A stretch of 64,000 bases of DNA from Actinomycetes bacterium (lineage in GTDB: Bacteria > Actinomycetota > Acidimicrobiia > Acidimicrobiales > Acidimicrobiaceae). Positions 35,944-44,953 of this stretch are shown piece after piece. The notes under the pieces are model-generated. The model was not told the DNA's origin. It ran no database searches and saw nothing but the letters and a program-made list of their open reading frames with translations. The DNA is taken from NCBI GenBank assembly GCA_021819205.1, contig JAKARV010000003.1, positions 54,641 to 118,640 of the forward strand, written 5' to 3'. Positions within the stretch are counted from its first letter, which is position 1; the number at the start of each line of letters is the position of its first letter. A program made the translations under genes and the position numbers.

Positions 35944-38900
35944 GATGGTACTCCTGCAACGGCTTCACCCCCAGCGGTCTCGCGCGAAGCGCCTCTATAG
36001 CCCGAGTCGCCGCGAGAGCCGCCTCAATGGTGGTGATGCAGGCCACCCGGGCGCGCTGGGCGCTGGAACGGATCCGGTAGCCATCTACCCTCGGCCCAGC
36101 ACCCCTTGGGGTGTTGATGACCAGCTTGACCCGGCCGGACTCGATCAGCTCCACCGCATCCACGCGTCCGGCACGCGCCGGCTGGACAAACCCGGTCTCT
36201 TCGTTTACCTTCTCCACCTCGGTTGCAATCGATATCCCCCGGTCTCGAAGGTAGGCAGCGGTGCCGGAGGTTGCAGCGATCTCAAACCCCATCGCCGCGA
36301 GCGAGCTGGCGATCTCCTCGCTCTCCACCTTGTCCCGGTCCGCCACCGAAAGGAAGACCAAGCCGGAGAGGGGAAGCTCCGTCCCCGCAGCCAACTGCGA
36401 CTTGGCAAAGGCAAGCGCGACCGAGGAGTCTATTCCCATGACCTCTCCGGTCGAGCGCATCTCGGGCCCCAGCACCGAGTCCGCCTCCGGAAAACGCGAA
36501 AAGGGAAGTACTGCTTCCTTTACCGCGTGGTAGGAATGCGATCGCCGCTCCAGAATCAGCCCTTCTTCCCGCAGAACGTCAAGAGTTGCCCCAGCCGCAA
36601 CCCGAGCAGCAATCTTTGCCAGGGGAACCCCGGTTGCCTTGGCGACGAATGGAACCGTTCGCGACGCCCGCGGATTTGCCTCTATGACAAAAATCTCCCC
36701 ATCCTGGATGGCGAATTGGACGTTGATGAGCCCGACCACCTCGAGCTCATCGGCGATTCGCCGGGTGATCGCCTCGATCTTGGCTTGGACGGCCTCCGAA
36801 AGGGTCATTGGCGGAATCGTACACGCGGAGTCCCCAGAGTGCACTCCAGCCTCCTCCACGTGCTCCATGATGGCACCGAGCAGGAATCCGCCACCGGAGT
36901 CCCGAACCGCATCGACATCAACCTCGGTCGCACCCTCGAGAAAGCGGTCGATTAGGACTGGACGGTCCCTGGAGATCGATCCCTCGTCGTTGAGCTGAGC
37001 TAGCCGGGCAAAGGATTTCGCCAGCTCGGCATCGGAGTAGACAATCTCCATAGCCCGGCCTCCAAGCACGTAGCTCGGCCGGATCAAAACCGGGTAACCG
37101 ATCCTGGCGGCGATCTCCAAAGCCTCCGCGACCTCGATCGCAGTCCCCCCCGGCGGTTGGGCGATTCCCAGCGCAGCGCACACCTCCGACCAACGATGGC
37201 GGTCCTCCGCGCGGTCAATCGACTCCGGCGATGTACCAAGGATCAACTCCCGGGGAAGCTGGCGAGCCAGCTTCAATGGCGTTTGGCCGCCAAAAGAGAG
37301 AATCACGCCAGCCAACCGGGCCTTCTCGGCTTCGATCACGTCGAGGACGTGCTCTGCGGTAAGCGGTTCCAGGTAAAGGCGGGACGAGGTGTCGTAGTCG
37401 GTGGAGACCGTCTCCGGGTTGGAGTTGACCATCACCGTGTCAAATCCGGCCTCCCTCAGCGCGTAACTCGCATGAACACAGCAGTAGTCGAACTCGATCC
37501 CCTGCCCGATCCGGTTGGGTCCCGAGCCGAGAATGATAATCGAGGGGCGGGATGCCGCAGCCACCTCGCTCTCGTCTCCGGTAGTCCCGTAGAAGTACGG
37601 AGTGTAAGCCTCGAACTCCCCGGCACAGGTGTCCACCGCCTTGTAGACCGGGCCGATCCCCATCTCCATCCTCGCCGCGCGAATTTCGATCTCCTCCCCA
37701 CCGGTCAGGTAGGCGAGTTGCGAATCCCCGAAGCCGAGACGCTTGGCTTCCACCAGCTCCCGCGAGGAGAGGGAGGCGAGGCTCCGATCCTCTAGCTGGC
37801 GGCGGAGAGCAACCATATTCGCTATCTCGGCCAAGAACCAGCGGTCGACCCGACACGCCTCGTAGATCAAATCGCAGTCGATCCCGCGGTAGAGCGCCTC
37901 GCCAATCAAAAAGATCCGCTCGGGAGTAGCCACCGAGAGCGCTTCGAGCAGATCGGAGTCGGATAGCCGCCGGTATGAAGCCTCGGCCGAGTCGGCATTA
38001 AGCCCCGCCCTGTTCCTCTCGATCGAGCGGAGTGCCTTCTGCAGAGCCTCGGGAAAGTTCCGGCCGATCGCCATCGCCTCCCCCACCGACTGCATCTTGG
38101 TACCGAGCACCGGAGCTACGCCCTCGAACTTCTCGAAGACCCACCTCGGCACCTTCACCACCACGTAGTCGAGGGCGGGTTCAAAGCTGGCCGGCGTCAC
38201 CTTGGTTATGTCGTTTTGCACTTCGTCGAGGGTGTAGCCGATCGCCAGCTTGGTTGCGATCTTGGCGATCGGGAAACCGGTTGCTTTGGAAGCGAGCGCC
38301 GAGGAACGGGATACCCTGGGATTCATCTCCACGACCACCAGCCGCCCGTTGGCCGGATCGACTGCGAACTGCACATTGGAGCCACCAGTCTCGACCCCGA
38401 CGGCTCTAAGGATAGTGAACGAAAGCGTCCGCATCTCCTGGTACTGTTCGTCGGTGAGCGTCTGGATCGGCGCCACCGTGATCGAGTCGCCGGTGTGGAC
38501 GCCCATCGGATCGACGTTCTCGATGGAGCAGACGACTACGCAGTTGTCGGCGCCGTCGCGCATCACTTCGAGTTCGAACTCCTTCCAGCCGGCTATCGAC
38601 TCCTCGATCAGCACCTCATGCACCGGTGAAGCCTGCAGCCCCGCCTCGACCATCTCGTCCAGGTGCTCTGGGCTGTCGACAATGCCGGTACCGGCGCCGC
38701 CGAGAATGTACGACGGGCGGAGCATGACTGGCAACCCCAGCTCGGCAACGATCTGCCTGGCGTCCTCGATTGTGTGTGCAGCGCCACCCCTGATCCGAGA
38801 TTCCTCCCCGGTGATCTCCTTCAGCAGGCTGCGAAAGGCCTCCCGATTCTCCGCCAACTCGATAGCCGCCGGCTTGGCCCCGATCATTCGGACGCCGTAA

Positions 38901-39229
38901 CGTTCGAGAGCCCCCATCTTGAAAAGATCCATCGCCAGGTTGAGGGCGGTCTGTCCCCCAAGGGTAGGGAGCAGTGCATCTGGCCGTTCGGCCTCGATGA
39001 TAGCGAGTAGCACCTCCGGCGTCAGCGGCTCGATATAGGTGGCATCGGCAAACTCCGGATCGGTCATGATCGTGGCCGGGTTGGAATTGGCGAGAATCAC
39101 CCTGATCCCCTCGTCCTTGAGCACCCGGCATGCCTGCACCCCGGAGTAGTCAAACTCGCTGGCCTGGCCGATCACGATCGGGCCCGATCCGATCACCAGT
39201 ACCGACCGCAGGCTTTTGTCCAAAGGCAA
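35930..39229 (-). CDS. carB: carbamoyl phosphate synthase large subunit
   Basis: Makes carbamoyl phosphate for pyrimidines and arginine. TTG 39229 (7 nt after AAGGAG, just past the carA stop) gives 1099 residues. The duplicated ATP-grasp halves are plain: [22 protein letters not shown] in the first, [19 protein letters not shown] in the second. A C-terminal allosteric MGS-like domain is present (about 960-1099). The open frame runs further upstream to 39328 but is not homologous there. Confidence 0.96.
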   Translation of the reverse strand: MPLDKSLRSVLVIGSGPIVIGQASEFDYSGVQACRVLKDEGIRVILANSNPATIMTDPEFADATYIEPLTPEVLLAIIEAERPDALLPTLGGQTALNLAMDLFKMGALERYGVRMIGAKPAAIELAENREAFRSLLKEITGEESRIRGGAAHTIEDARQIVAELGLPVMLRPSYILGGAGTGIVDSPEHLDEMVEAGLQASPVHEVLIEESIAGWKEFELEVMRDGADNCVVVCSIENVDPMGVHTGDSITVAPIQTLTDEQYQEMRTLSFTILRAVGVETGGSNVQFAVDPANGRLVVVEMNPRVSRSSALASKATGFPIAKIATKLAIGYTLDEVQNDITKVTPASFEPALDYVVVKVPRWVFEKFEGVAPVLGTKMQSVGEAMAIGRNFPEALQKALRSIERNRAGLNADSAEASYRRLSDSDLLEALSVATPERIFLIGEALYRGIDCDLIYEACRVDRWFLAEIANMVALRRQLEDRSLASLSSRELVEAKRLGFGDSQLAYLTGGEEIEIRAARMEMGIGPVYKAVDTCAGEFEAYTPYFYGTTGDESEVAAASRPSIIILGSGPNRIGQGIEFDYCCVHASYALREAGFDTVMVNSNPETVSTDYDTSSRLYLEPLTAEHVLDVIEAEKARLAGVILSFGGQTPLKLARQLPRELILGTSPESIDRAEDRHRWSEVCAALGIAQPPGGTAIEVAEALEIAARIGYPVLIRPSYVLGGRAMEIVYSDAELAKSFARLAQLNDEGSISRDRPVLIDRFLEGATEVDVDAVRDSGGGFLLGAIMEHVEEAGVHSGDSACTIPPMTLSEAVQAKIEAITRRIADELEVVGLINVQFAIQDGEIFVIEANPRASRTVPFVAKATGVPLAKIAARVAAGATLDVLREEGLILERRSHSYHAVKEAVLPFSRFPEADSVLGPEMRSTGEVMGIDSSVALAFAKSQLAAGTELPLSGLVFLSVADRDKVESEEIASSLAAMGFEIAATSGTAAYLRDRGISIATEVEKVNEETGFVQPARAGRVDAVELIESGRVKLVINTPRGAGPRVDGYRIRSSAQRARVACITTIEAALAATRAIEALRARPLGVKPLQEYHLGLR

Positions 39230-39230
39230 C

Positions 39231-40364
39231 CTAAAGCTCCTTCCCGTCGAGCACCGACCGCAGGCTTTCGGCCATGTAACCCCGTGCCTCGTGCGGTCCG
39301 GGGGCGGCCTCGGGGTGGTACTGGACACTGAATGCCCGAAGATCCGGATAGTTCAACCCCTCGATCACGCTGTCGAACAGGTTCCGGTGGGTTACCTGGA
39401 ACCGGTTTTCGGTGTCTGCAAGAGACTCCTCGTCAACCGCGTAGTTGTGATTCTGGGCGGTAATCGCCACCCGGCTGCTCGATCCCAACTTCACCGGGTG
39501 ATTGGAGCCGTGATGCCCGAAGGGGAGCTTGAAGGTCCTCGCTCCGGCCGCCCTGGCGAGCAGCTGATGTCCAAGGCAGATCCCGGCGATGGGAACCACA
39601 CCGAGCAGGCTCTTCAACTCGCGAACCGCCGCTCCCATCGCCCCAGGATCTCCCGGACCGTTGGAGAGAAAGACGGCAGAAGGGTCGAAGCTCCTGATCT
39701 GACCGCTGGTTGCGTTAGCCGGAACAACAACCACCTCCCATGGCCCCCTCAGGGTATCCAGCATGGCCCTCTTGATCCCGTAGTCGATGACCACCAGCGG
39801 GCCGTACTCGCCATCGGCGGTTTCAAGCCGAGGGATTCGCTGGACTTCGCGCGTCGAGACGGCGCTAGCCAAGTCCTGTCCATCGGTACCCTTGGCAAAG
39901 GGGGCGAGTTCCCGGGCGTGAGCAAGGTCGGTGGCAAGAACACCGGGCAAGGCACCCGCCTCGCGGATCCGCTTGACCAGCCGCCGGGCATCGAGATCGA
40001 CGAAGAGCGGAACGCCATGCGCGAAGAGGCGATCCGCAAGGCTCGCGGTAGCGGTGAAGTTCGAGACCGTACTCGCATAGTTGGGGGCGAGCACCGCCGT
40101 CAGCCAGATGTTTCCACTCTGGTCGTCGAAGCCGTTGACCCCGTAGTTGCCCACGTACGCCGAGCTGAAGCAGACCATCTGCCCAAAGTACGAGGGATCC
40201 GTCATCACCTCTTGATATCCAGACATGGCGGTGTTGAAGACCACTTCAGCCGAGCGCGGCCCAATCTCGCCACCTTGGCCCAACGGAACCACAAAGTTAC
40301 CGGAAAACTCCGTGCCGTCCGCCAGCACCAACCAACCCGGAACCCGCTCAACCGGCCAGCTCAT
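39231..40364 (-). CDS. carA: carbamoyl phosphate synthase small (glutaminase) subunit
   Basis: Supplies ammonia to CarB by hydrolysing glutamine. The class I glutaminase triad is intact: nucleophile Cys in GICLGHQ, and His/Glu in YHPEAAPGP. The N-terminal CPSase domain begins at about residue 9. The start overlaps the pyrC stop by 4 nt (ATGA-type). Confidence 0.96.
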   Translation of the reverse strand: MSWPVERVPGWLVLADGTEFSGNFVVPLGQGGEIGPRSAEVVFNTAMSGYQEVMTDPSYFGQMVCFSSAYVGNYGVNGFDDQSGNIWLTAVLAPNYASTVSNFTATASLADRLFAHGVPLFVDLDARRLVKRIREAGALPGVLATDLAHARELAPFAKGTDGQDLASAVSTREVQRIPRLETADGEYGPLVVIDYGIKRAMLDTLRGPWEVVVVPANATSGQIRSFDPSAVFLSNGPGDPGAMGAAVRELKSLLGVVPIAGICLGHQLLARAAGARTFKLPFGHHGSNHPVKLGSSSRVAITAQNHNYAVDEESLADTENRFQVTHRNLFDSVIEGLNYPDLRAFSVQYHPEAAPGPHEARGYMAESLRSVLDGKEL

Positions 40365-41695
40365 TCGAGCCCCCTATCCACCACAACCGACCCGTGTCTT
40401 GTCACGCCAACAACGCTTCCAGAAAGATCAATCCCTCCGTATGGCGAGTTCTGCGAGCGGTAGAGCCGGGTCGGAACCTCGGAAGCCGCGGCATTCGGGT
40501 CTAGAATCACCAAGTCGCCGGGATCACCGAGTTCAAGGGTGCACGTCTCCCCGAGCACTGCAGACGGCCCTGCGGTGAGCGACCAGATCAACCGCCCGAG
40601 CAGCTCGCCACGAAATCGGTCCAGAGGAAGCCGTTTCGACCCGTCGGCAAAGGCTGTTGGCACGGGTCCATCCGGCAACCCCAGAAGCGCCGTCCAGGCG
40701 ACCGAGAAGGCCTCTGCAATCCCAACCATGCCAAAGGCTGCCTGCGGCCATGGCTGCTCTTTACGGAACGGCGGGTGCGGGGCATGGTCGGTAGCCACCG
40801 CGTCAAACTCCCCGCGCGCCAACGCGTTTACCAGAGCCATCCGAGTCGCGTTCGATCTTAAGGGCGGGTTGACCTTGTAGCGGGTATCAGCGCCGGCAGC
40901 CGCCTCGTCGGTGAGCAACAGGTGATGAGGAGCCACCTCCATCGAAACTCGCATCCCCTCGCGGCGCGCCTGGCGGACCAGTCCAACGGTCTCGCGCGCG
41001 GAGACGTGCATAACATGCAAAATCCCGGCAGTGGCCTTCACCAGTTCAAGATCGCGAGCAACCATAGCCGACTCCGCGACCTCCGGCGCCCCCGGCAGCC
41101 CCAACCGCTCGGCGACGACCGACTGATTCAGGACTGCCTCCCCAAAAAGATCGTTACACTGCGCGTGCTGCGCAACGACGAAGCCGTAGCGCGCAGATGC
41201 CGCTAGCGCCTGCAGCATCAGATCGGAGCGCTGGACACCTGAACCATCGTCGGTGAAAAACATGGCCCCGGCTTCGGCCATCGCGGCGTAGTCGACCGGT
41301 TCCGACCCTTCGCGGCCCTTGGTTATAGTGCTTGCCACGATCACCCGGACTCCCAGGTCCCGGTAACGCTCCCCTGCCCGCACGAAACGGACCGGAGAAT
41401 CTACAGGCTCAAAAGTATTGGCCATCGCTACCACCGTGCAGAATCCACCAGCCAGCGCCTGAGCGGAGATACCTTCAGGCTGGTCGAGTTCACCGTCGCC
41501 CGGCCATCTCAAGTGCGTATGAAGATCGACAAATCCCCTGGCTACGACCCGGTCGCGGCAGTCGAGCACGGTATCGCCGGAGATCGGCCTGATGCTGTTT
41601 GCAACTTCAACGATCCGGCCATCCTCAATAGCGACATCGGCGTCAAGAAACTTGGACCCGTCGAAGACCGAGCCCCCGGTTGCAACCAGTCGCAT
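40361..41695 (-). CDS. pyrC: dihydroorotase
   Basis: A zinc amidohydrolase cyclising carbamoyl aspartate. ATG 41695 follows the pyrB stop by one nt and gives 444 residues (class I long form). Metal-binding motif DLHTHLRWPGD (HxH) and the catalytic Asp in ATDHAPH are intact; a further ligand lies in FVVAQHAQ. The open frame extends upstream to 41746 inside pyrB, but that portion is not homologous. Confidence 0.95.
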   Translation of the reverse strand: MRLVATGGSVFDGSKFLDADVAIEDGRIVEVANSIRPISGDTVLDCRDRVVARGFVDLHTHLRWPGDGELDQPEGISAQALAGGFCTVVAMANTFEPVDSPVRFVRAGERYRDLGVRVIVASTITKGREGSEPVDYAAMAEAGAMFFTDDGSGVQRSDLMLQALAASARYGFVVAQHAQCNDLFGEAVLNQSVVAERLGLPGAPEVAESAMVARDLELVKATAGILHVMHVSARETVGLVRQARREGMRVSMEVAPHHLLLTDEAAAGADTRYKVNPPLRSNATRMALVNALARGEFDAVATDHAPHPPFRKEQPWPQAAFGMVGIAEAFSVAWTALLGLPDGPVPTAFADGSKRLPLDRFRGELLGRLIWSLTAGPSAVLGETCTLELGDPGDLVILDPNAAASEVPTRLYRSQNSPYGGIDLSGSVVGVTRHGSVVVDRGLE

Positions 41696-41696
41696 C

Positions 41697-42620
41697 CTAC
41701 AACCTCTCCGTGATCCACTCCAGGACCGCCATTCTGGTAGCGGCACCCACTTCTACTTGGCGAGGCGCCACAAAGCGGTGATCGGCAAAGATCTCGTCCG
41801 TCAGCTCCACCCCCCGGTTAACCGGGCCGGGGTGCATCACCAGCTGGACTCCGCCAGACTCAGCCAACCGCTCCCGATTGAGCTGGTACCGCTCCTGGTA
41901 GGAGTTCAGGCTTGCCCACTCCCCTTGCGCAAGCCGCTCGCGCTGGACTCGCAGCATGTACACGGCATCGACCCCAGCGACTCCGGAAGCCATGTCCTCG
42001 GTCGCGCTGACCCGGGGTCCGAAAGCTCGCGGATCGGCAAGCATTCCCGGCGGCCCGACCAGCCGTACCTCGCCCCGTAAGCGGTCAACGAGCGTCGCAA
42101 GCGAACGCGCCACCCTCGAGTGCTTTACATCCCCGACGATCGCAACCGCAAGCCCATCAAACGCATCGCGAAGTGCCAAGTCGCGCTTAAAGTGCGAAGC
42201 CATCAGGATCACGTCTCCGATGGCCTGGGTTGGGTGTTCCCTGCTCCCATCGCCACCGTTGACAATCGCAAGATCGGACCAGCTGCGAAGCTGAAGCGGA
42301 AGCCCTGACCACGGCGACCTGATGATCACTGCATCAAAACCGGTTGCCCGAATCGTCTCAAGGGTATCGCGGAAAGACTCCCCCTTGGATATGGAAGAGC
42401 TCTTCTGCTCGACCAAGCTGAATCCGGCACCCAACCGCTTGGCGGCCGACTCGAAGGCCAGCCGAGTGCGCGTCGACGCCTCCAGAAAAAGCCCGGCAAA
42501 CTGAAGACCTGTCAATGTCGGTAAAACACGATCCGACCGCAAGAGTTCACCAGCCCGCCCCGCAATCTCCACCAGTCCGGTTGGCACAACATCCAGGACG
42601 CTAACGAGAGAACGCGCCAT
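41697..42620 (-). CDS. pyrB: aspartate carbamoyltransferase catalytic subunit
   Basis: Joins carbamoyl phosphate and aspartate. The carbamoyl-phosphate motif STRTRLAFESA and the aspartate-site motif MHPGPVNRG are intact. The 307-residue length is normal. Abutting ends (42620/42621) with pyrR suggest co-translation. No regulatory PyrI chain is present, as is normal for this group. Confidence 0.96.
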   Translation of the reverse strand: MARSLVSVLDVVPTGLVEIAGRAGELLRSDRVLPTLTGLQFAGLFLEASTRTRLAFESAAKRLGAGFSLVEQKSSSISKGESFRDTLETIRATGFDAVIIRSPWSGLPLQLRSWSDLAIVNGGDGSREHPTQAIGDVILMASHFKRDLALRDAFDGLAVAIVGDVKHSRVARSLATLVDRLRGEVRLVGPPGMLADPRAFGPRVSATEDMASGVAGVDAVYMLRVQRERLAQGEWASLNSYQERYQLNRERLAESGGVQLVMHPGPVNRGVELTDEIFADHRFVAPRQVEVGAATRMAVLEWITERL

Positions 42621-43127
42621 CTACTCACCTCCCGAAACGATAATCACGCCATCACGACTAGCTTCCACAAACTCGTCGCTCCTGGTGGGAAGGCTTTTGC
42701 CGACAAAATCCGCCCGGATAGGAAGCTCCCGATGACCGCGATCGACGAGCACCGCCAGCTGCACCAGCTTTGGCCGGGCGCCCGATACGATCGCCTCGAT
42801 AGCTGCTCGAACCGTCCTGCCGGTGTGAAGAACGTCGTCCACGAGGACCACCCTCGCCCCATTTAGCTCGTTGATCCACGACGGTTGACGAAAGGCGCGC
42901 GGCTTATCGTCGCGAAATCCCTCTATCGAAAGGTCGAAGCACGAGACCGGATCGCCTCCGAAACGAGAGACAAGCTCCGCGAGATCACCGGCAAGCCAGC
43001 TCCCCCCGGTGGCGATGCCGATGAAATCGAGGTTGGCAGACCCTTGATTGCGCTCAATGACCTCGTGAGCCAGGCGCTTCAGCACCCGCTCTACGTCAGA
43101 CCGGTCCAACACCTCAGAACGCCGCAA
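42621..43127 (-). CDS. pyrR: PyrR bifunctional pyr regulator / uracil phosphoribosyltransferase
   Basis: A UMP-sensing RNA-binding protein that represses pyr expression. The PRPP-binding motif VVLVDDVLHTGRTVRAA is intact. At 168 residues it is slightly short but complete. TTG 43127 is preceded by GGAGGAG. It heads the pyrR-B-C-carA-carB-pyrD-pyrF array, and a PyrR-binding loop overlaps the region just ahead of its own ribosome-binding site. Confidence 0.95.
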   Translation of the reverse strand: MRRSEVLDRSDVERVLKRLAHEVIERNQGSANLDFIGIATGGSWLAGDLAELVSRFGGDPVSCFDLSIEGFRDDKPRAFRQPSWINELNGARVVLVDDVLHTGRTVRAAIEAIVSGARPKLVQLAVLVDRGHRELPIRADFVGKSLPTRSDEFVEASRDGVIIVSGGE

Positions 43128-43143
43128 CTAAAGCTCCTCCCGT

Positions 43144-43164
43144 TTGAGCCTCTCATGGACCCAA
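43144..43164 (-). promoter_or_regulatory. PyrR-binding RNA loop at the pyrR translation start
   Basis: The minus-strand RNA contains TCCATGAGAGGCT flanked by TTGGG and CTCAA arms that can pair (four Watson-Crick and one GT). This resembles the PyrR anti-antiterminator loop (core UCC-purine-rich-GAGGCU). It ends only a few nt before GGAGGAG of pyrR. In mycobacteria a comparable loop mediates translational repression; the same is inferred here. No attenuator T-run follows. Confidence 0.65.
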
Positions 43165-43214
43165 TTGACGGCATAGCGTCCATTTAGCTTACCCTTGGAT
43201 TGAACCAAAACTCC

Positions 43215-43243
43215 ACCGAGGAGCGCAAAATGCGCCCCTCGGT
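43215..43243 (-). terminator. intrinsic terminator after the cta array
   Basis: ACCGAGG-A-GCGCA and TGCGC-C-CCTCGGT form a stem of 12 pairs with one mismatch and an AAA/TTT loop. On the minus strand it is followed within 5 nt by TTTT. It lies 50 nt beyond the last cta-linked ORF and about 90 nt before pyrR, so it probably separates the two operons. Confidence 0.65.
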
Positions 43244-43292
43244 AAACAATCTTGAACTACTGCGCCCCGTAAGTGGCAGACCCCGCCGCGCT

Positions 43293-43418
43293 CTACCGGC
43301 GGCTTCCCAGCCGCTTCCGCGCAAAAAACCCAAACAGCAGCGAGACTATAAAGATTCCGAGTGGAATCGCCATCGTCAAGTCAGCCGCAGAGCTGTAACC
43401 CGAAACACTCGCCAACAC
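43293..43418 (-). CDS. 41-residue single-span membrane peptide at the end of the cta array
   Basis: A short ORF: GTG 43418, with a strong GGAGGGAGG site inside the last codons of ctaG, whose stop is 4 nt upstream. The predicted peptide has a polar N-terminus (SVSGYSSAADL), one transmembrane segment (about 17-32, AIPLGIFIVSLLFGFF) and a basic tail ARKRLGSRR, an N-out/C-in topology. It resembles small accessory subunits of haem-copper oxidases (CcoQ or subunit IV) in size and place, not in recognised sequence. It may be a previously unannotated oxidase subunit. Confidence 0.65.
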   Translation of the reverse strand: MLASVSGYSSAADLTMAIPLGIFIVSLLFGFFARKRLGSRR

Positions 43419-43422
43419 AGTT

Positions 43423-44205
43423 TCACCTCCCTCCAACGCTCCCCGATCTGACCGACCTCCCGATCCGGGAAGTCGGTGCCCGAAAAAGACCGCGATCCTC
43501 GCGCTCCTCTGTGTCCAACCAAAGCCCGAGCTTCTGCGCTCCGAGAATAAACCAGGGAGCACCGCCCAAGACGACCAAAATCGCAGCGGCAATCTGCTGG
43601 TCCACCTCCAATCCCACCGGGAGCGGCCGCTGGCGGAAGAATGCAAACCAAGCGCCAGACAGCCCAAGCGAGACCCCGAGGGTCATGATAACCATCGAAG
43701 AAGACCAAGAAATAAAGACCTGCTTGATGTGGCCGAGCGATGGACGGCCATCCCCGGAAAGAAGGTAAACGACAGCAAAACCCGCCGCCACCTCGCCCAA
43801 GATCTCCGCATCCAGCAGAAGCGGCGCATTAAACGCGGCATGCACGAACACGCCCTGGAAGCCCGCGTACAAAAGGAGGTCTTGAACGATCACAAAGACC
43901 CACACCAGCCGCAAGCCAAAGCGGCCAAAGCGGCCCCGCTCCCCGATCCGATCGTGGGCCTTCCGCAGCATCCGCTGGAATACGACCAGCGGCACCCACA
44001 GGCTAGCCCCAACGACTAGCGCCGCATGAACGCTGGAGAGACCAGTAGCCCATGAGACAAACCACGGGTTGAGGATCAATCCGACCGCTGCCAATCCGCC
44101 ACCGACCCGCCGCTTGACCACGGTTGCGGATCTCGCCGCGACCCATGACCCAATAACAACCAAGGCAAGTGCAAAAGCACCTACGACGAGAAGCGAACCA
44201 CTCAC
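43423..44205 (-). CDS. CtaG-like cytochrome oxidase assembly membrane protein
   Basis: A 260-residue protein with about six hydrophobic helices. The C-terminal PVGLEVDQQIAAAILVVLGGAPW resembles the DQQ-containing segment of the Caa3-type CtaG family, and the context after ctaC-D-E supports a role in copper or oxidase assembly. Sequence similarity is weak, so function is provisional. The last 35 residues are hydrophilic, charged and probably cytoplasmic. Confidence 0.6.
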   Translation of the reverse strand: MSGSLLVVGAFALALVVIGSWVAARSATVVKRRVGGGLAAVGLILNPWFVSWATGLSSVHAALVVGASLWVPLVVFQRMLRKAHDRIGERGRFGRFGLRLVWVFVIVQDLLLYAGFQGVFVHAAFNAPLLLDAEILGEVAAGFAVVYLLSGDGRPSLGHIKQVFISWSSSMVIMTLGVSLGLSGAWFAFFRQRPLPVGLEVDQQIAAAILVVLGGAPWFILGAQKLGLWLDTEEREDRGLFRAPTSRIGRSVRSGSVGGR

Positions 44206-44299
44206 GATCGGCCTCCTTTCGCATCACCGCTGGCCATTACCGAACTTGCCCTCATGGCATCATGGGTGGGCGGCGTACGCCGCCCACCCAATCACACCG

Positions 44300-44953
44300 C
44301 TAGGCGAGTATGAAGAACAAGTACCAAGAAAATACGTTGAGGAGAGCAAAGAAAACAAAGAACGCGGTAAACCCGTCAAGGTTCGCCCGGAAGTTCTCCG
44401 CCATCATGTGCCCGGATACCCCAACTCCGCCATCCGCCCTGAAAAAGCCCTGGCTCCTTACCGCCCGCATGGCGAGGGTAAAGATCCAGTAGCCGCTGAG
44501 GAATATCACCAGCGCCTCAACCGGAGCAAAGGCGATGTACACGCCCGAGTATCCGCTGTATCCGGGGGGGAAAGGAAGCCTAGTGAGCATCCAAATCTGC
44601 AACCCGGTAGCGATCAGCAAGATCAGGGCGTTGACAAAAGAGCCGACAATGAAGTCAAGCGTAAATCCCCTGCGCAATCTCCGGTTGGCGAGAACCTGCA
44701 CCGCCATCCCGGCAAGACCCAAAATCATGATCGCCGCGCCGATGATCGGAGAAGCGGTGATCCGATGCGGATCCCACATGCCGTTCGAGTTCAACGAACG
44801 CAGGTAGAAGTACGCAAAGTAGATGCCGCCGAACAAAGCCGCCACGGCCGGGATCAATGTCCTGGACGATGTCCAGAGCGCGCCCAGCTGGGCATCGTGG
44901 TAATACTGCTCCTCGTCTATCGCGGGAGGCTGTTCCTGTAGGTTCGATGCCAT
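44300..44953 (-). CDS. ctaE: cytochrome c oxidase subunit III
   Basis: A 217-residue polytopic protein with five clear helices and the subunit III pattern (YFAYFYLRSL, then a C-terminal DGFTAFFVFFALLNVFSWYLFF). It shares a base with the end of ctaD, so it is coupled. It stabilises the catalytic core. The first two helices of the seven-helix mitochondrial form are missing, as in many bacterial forms. Confidence 0.85.
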   Translation of the reverse strand: MASNLQEQPPAIDEEQYYHDAQLGALWTSSRTLIPAVAALFGGIYFAYFYLRSLNSNGMWDPHRITASPIIGAAIMILGLAGMAVQVLANRRLRRGFTLDFIVGSFVNALILLIATGLQIWMLTRLPFPPGYSGYSGVYIAFAPVEALVIFLSGYWIFTLAMRAVRSQGFFRADGGVGVSGHMMAENFRANLDGFTAFFVFFALLNVFSWYLFFILA

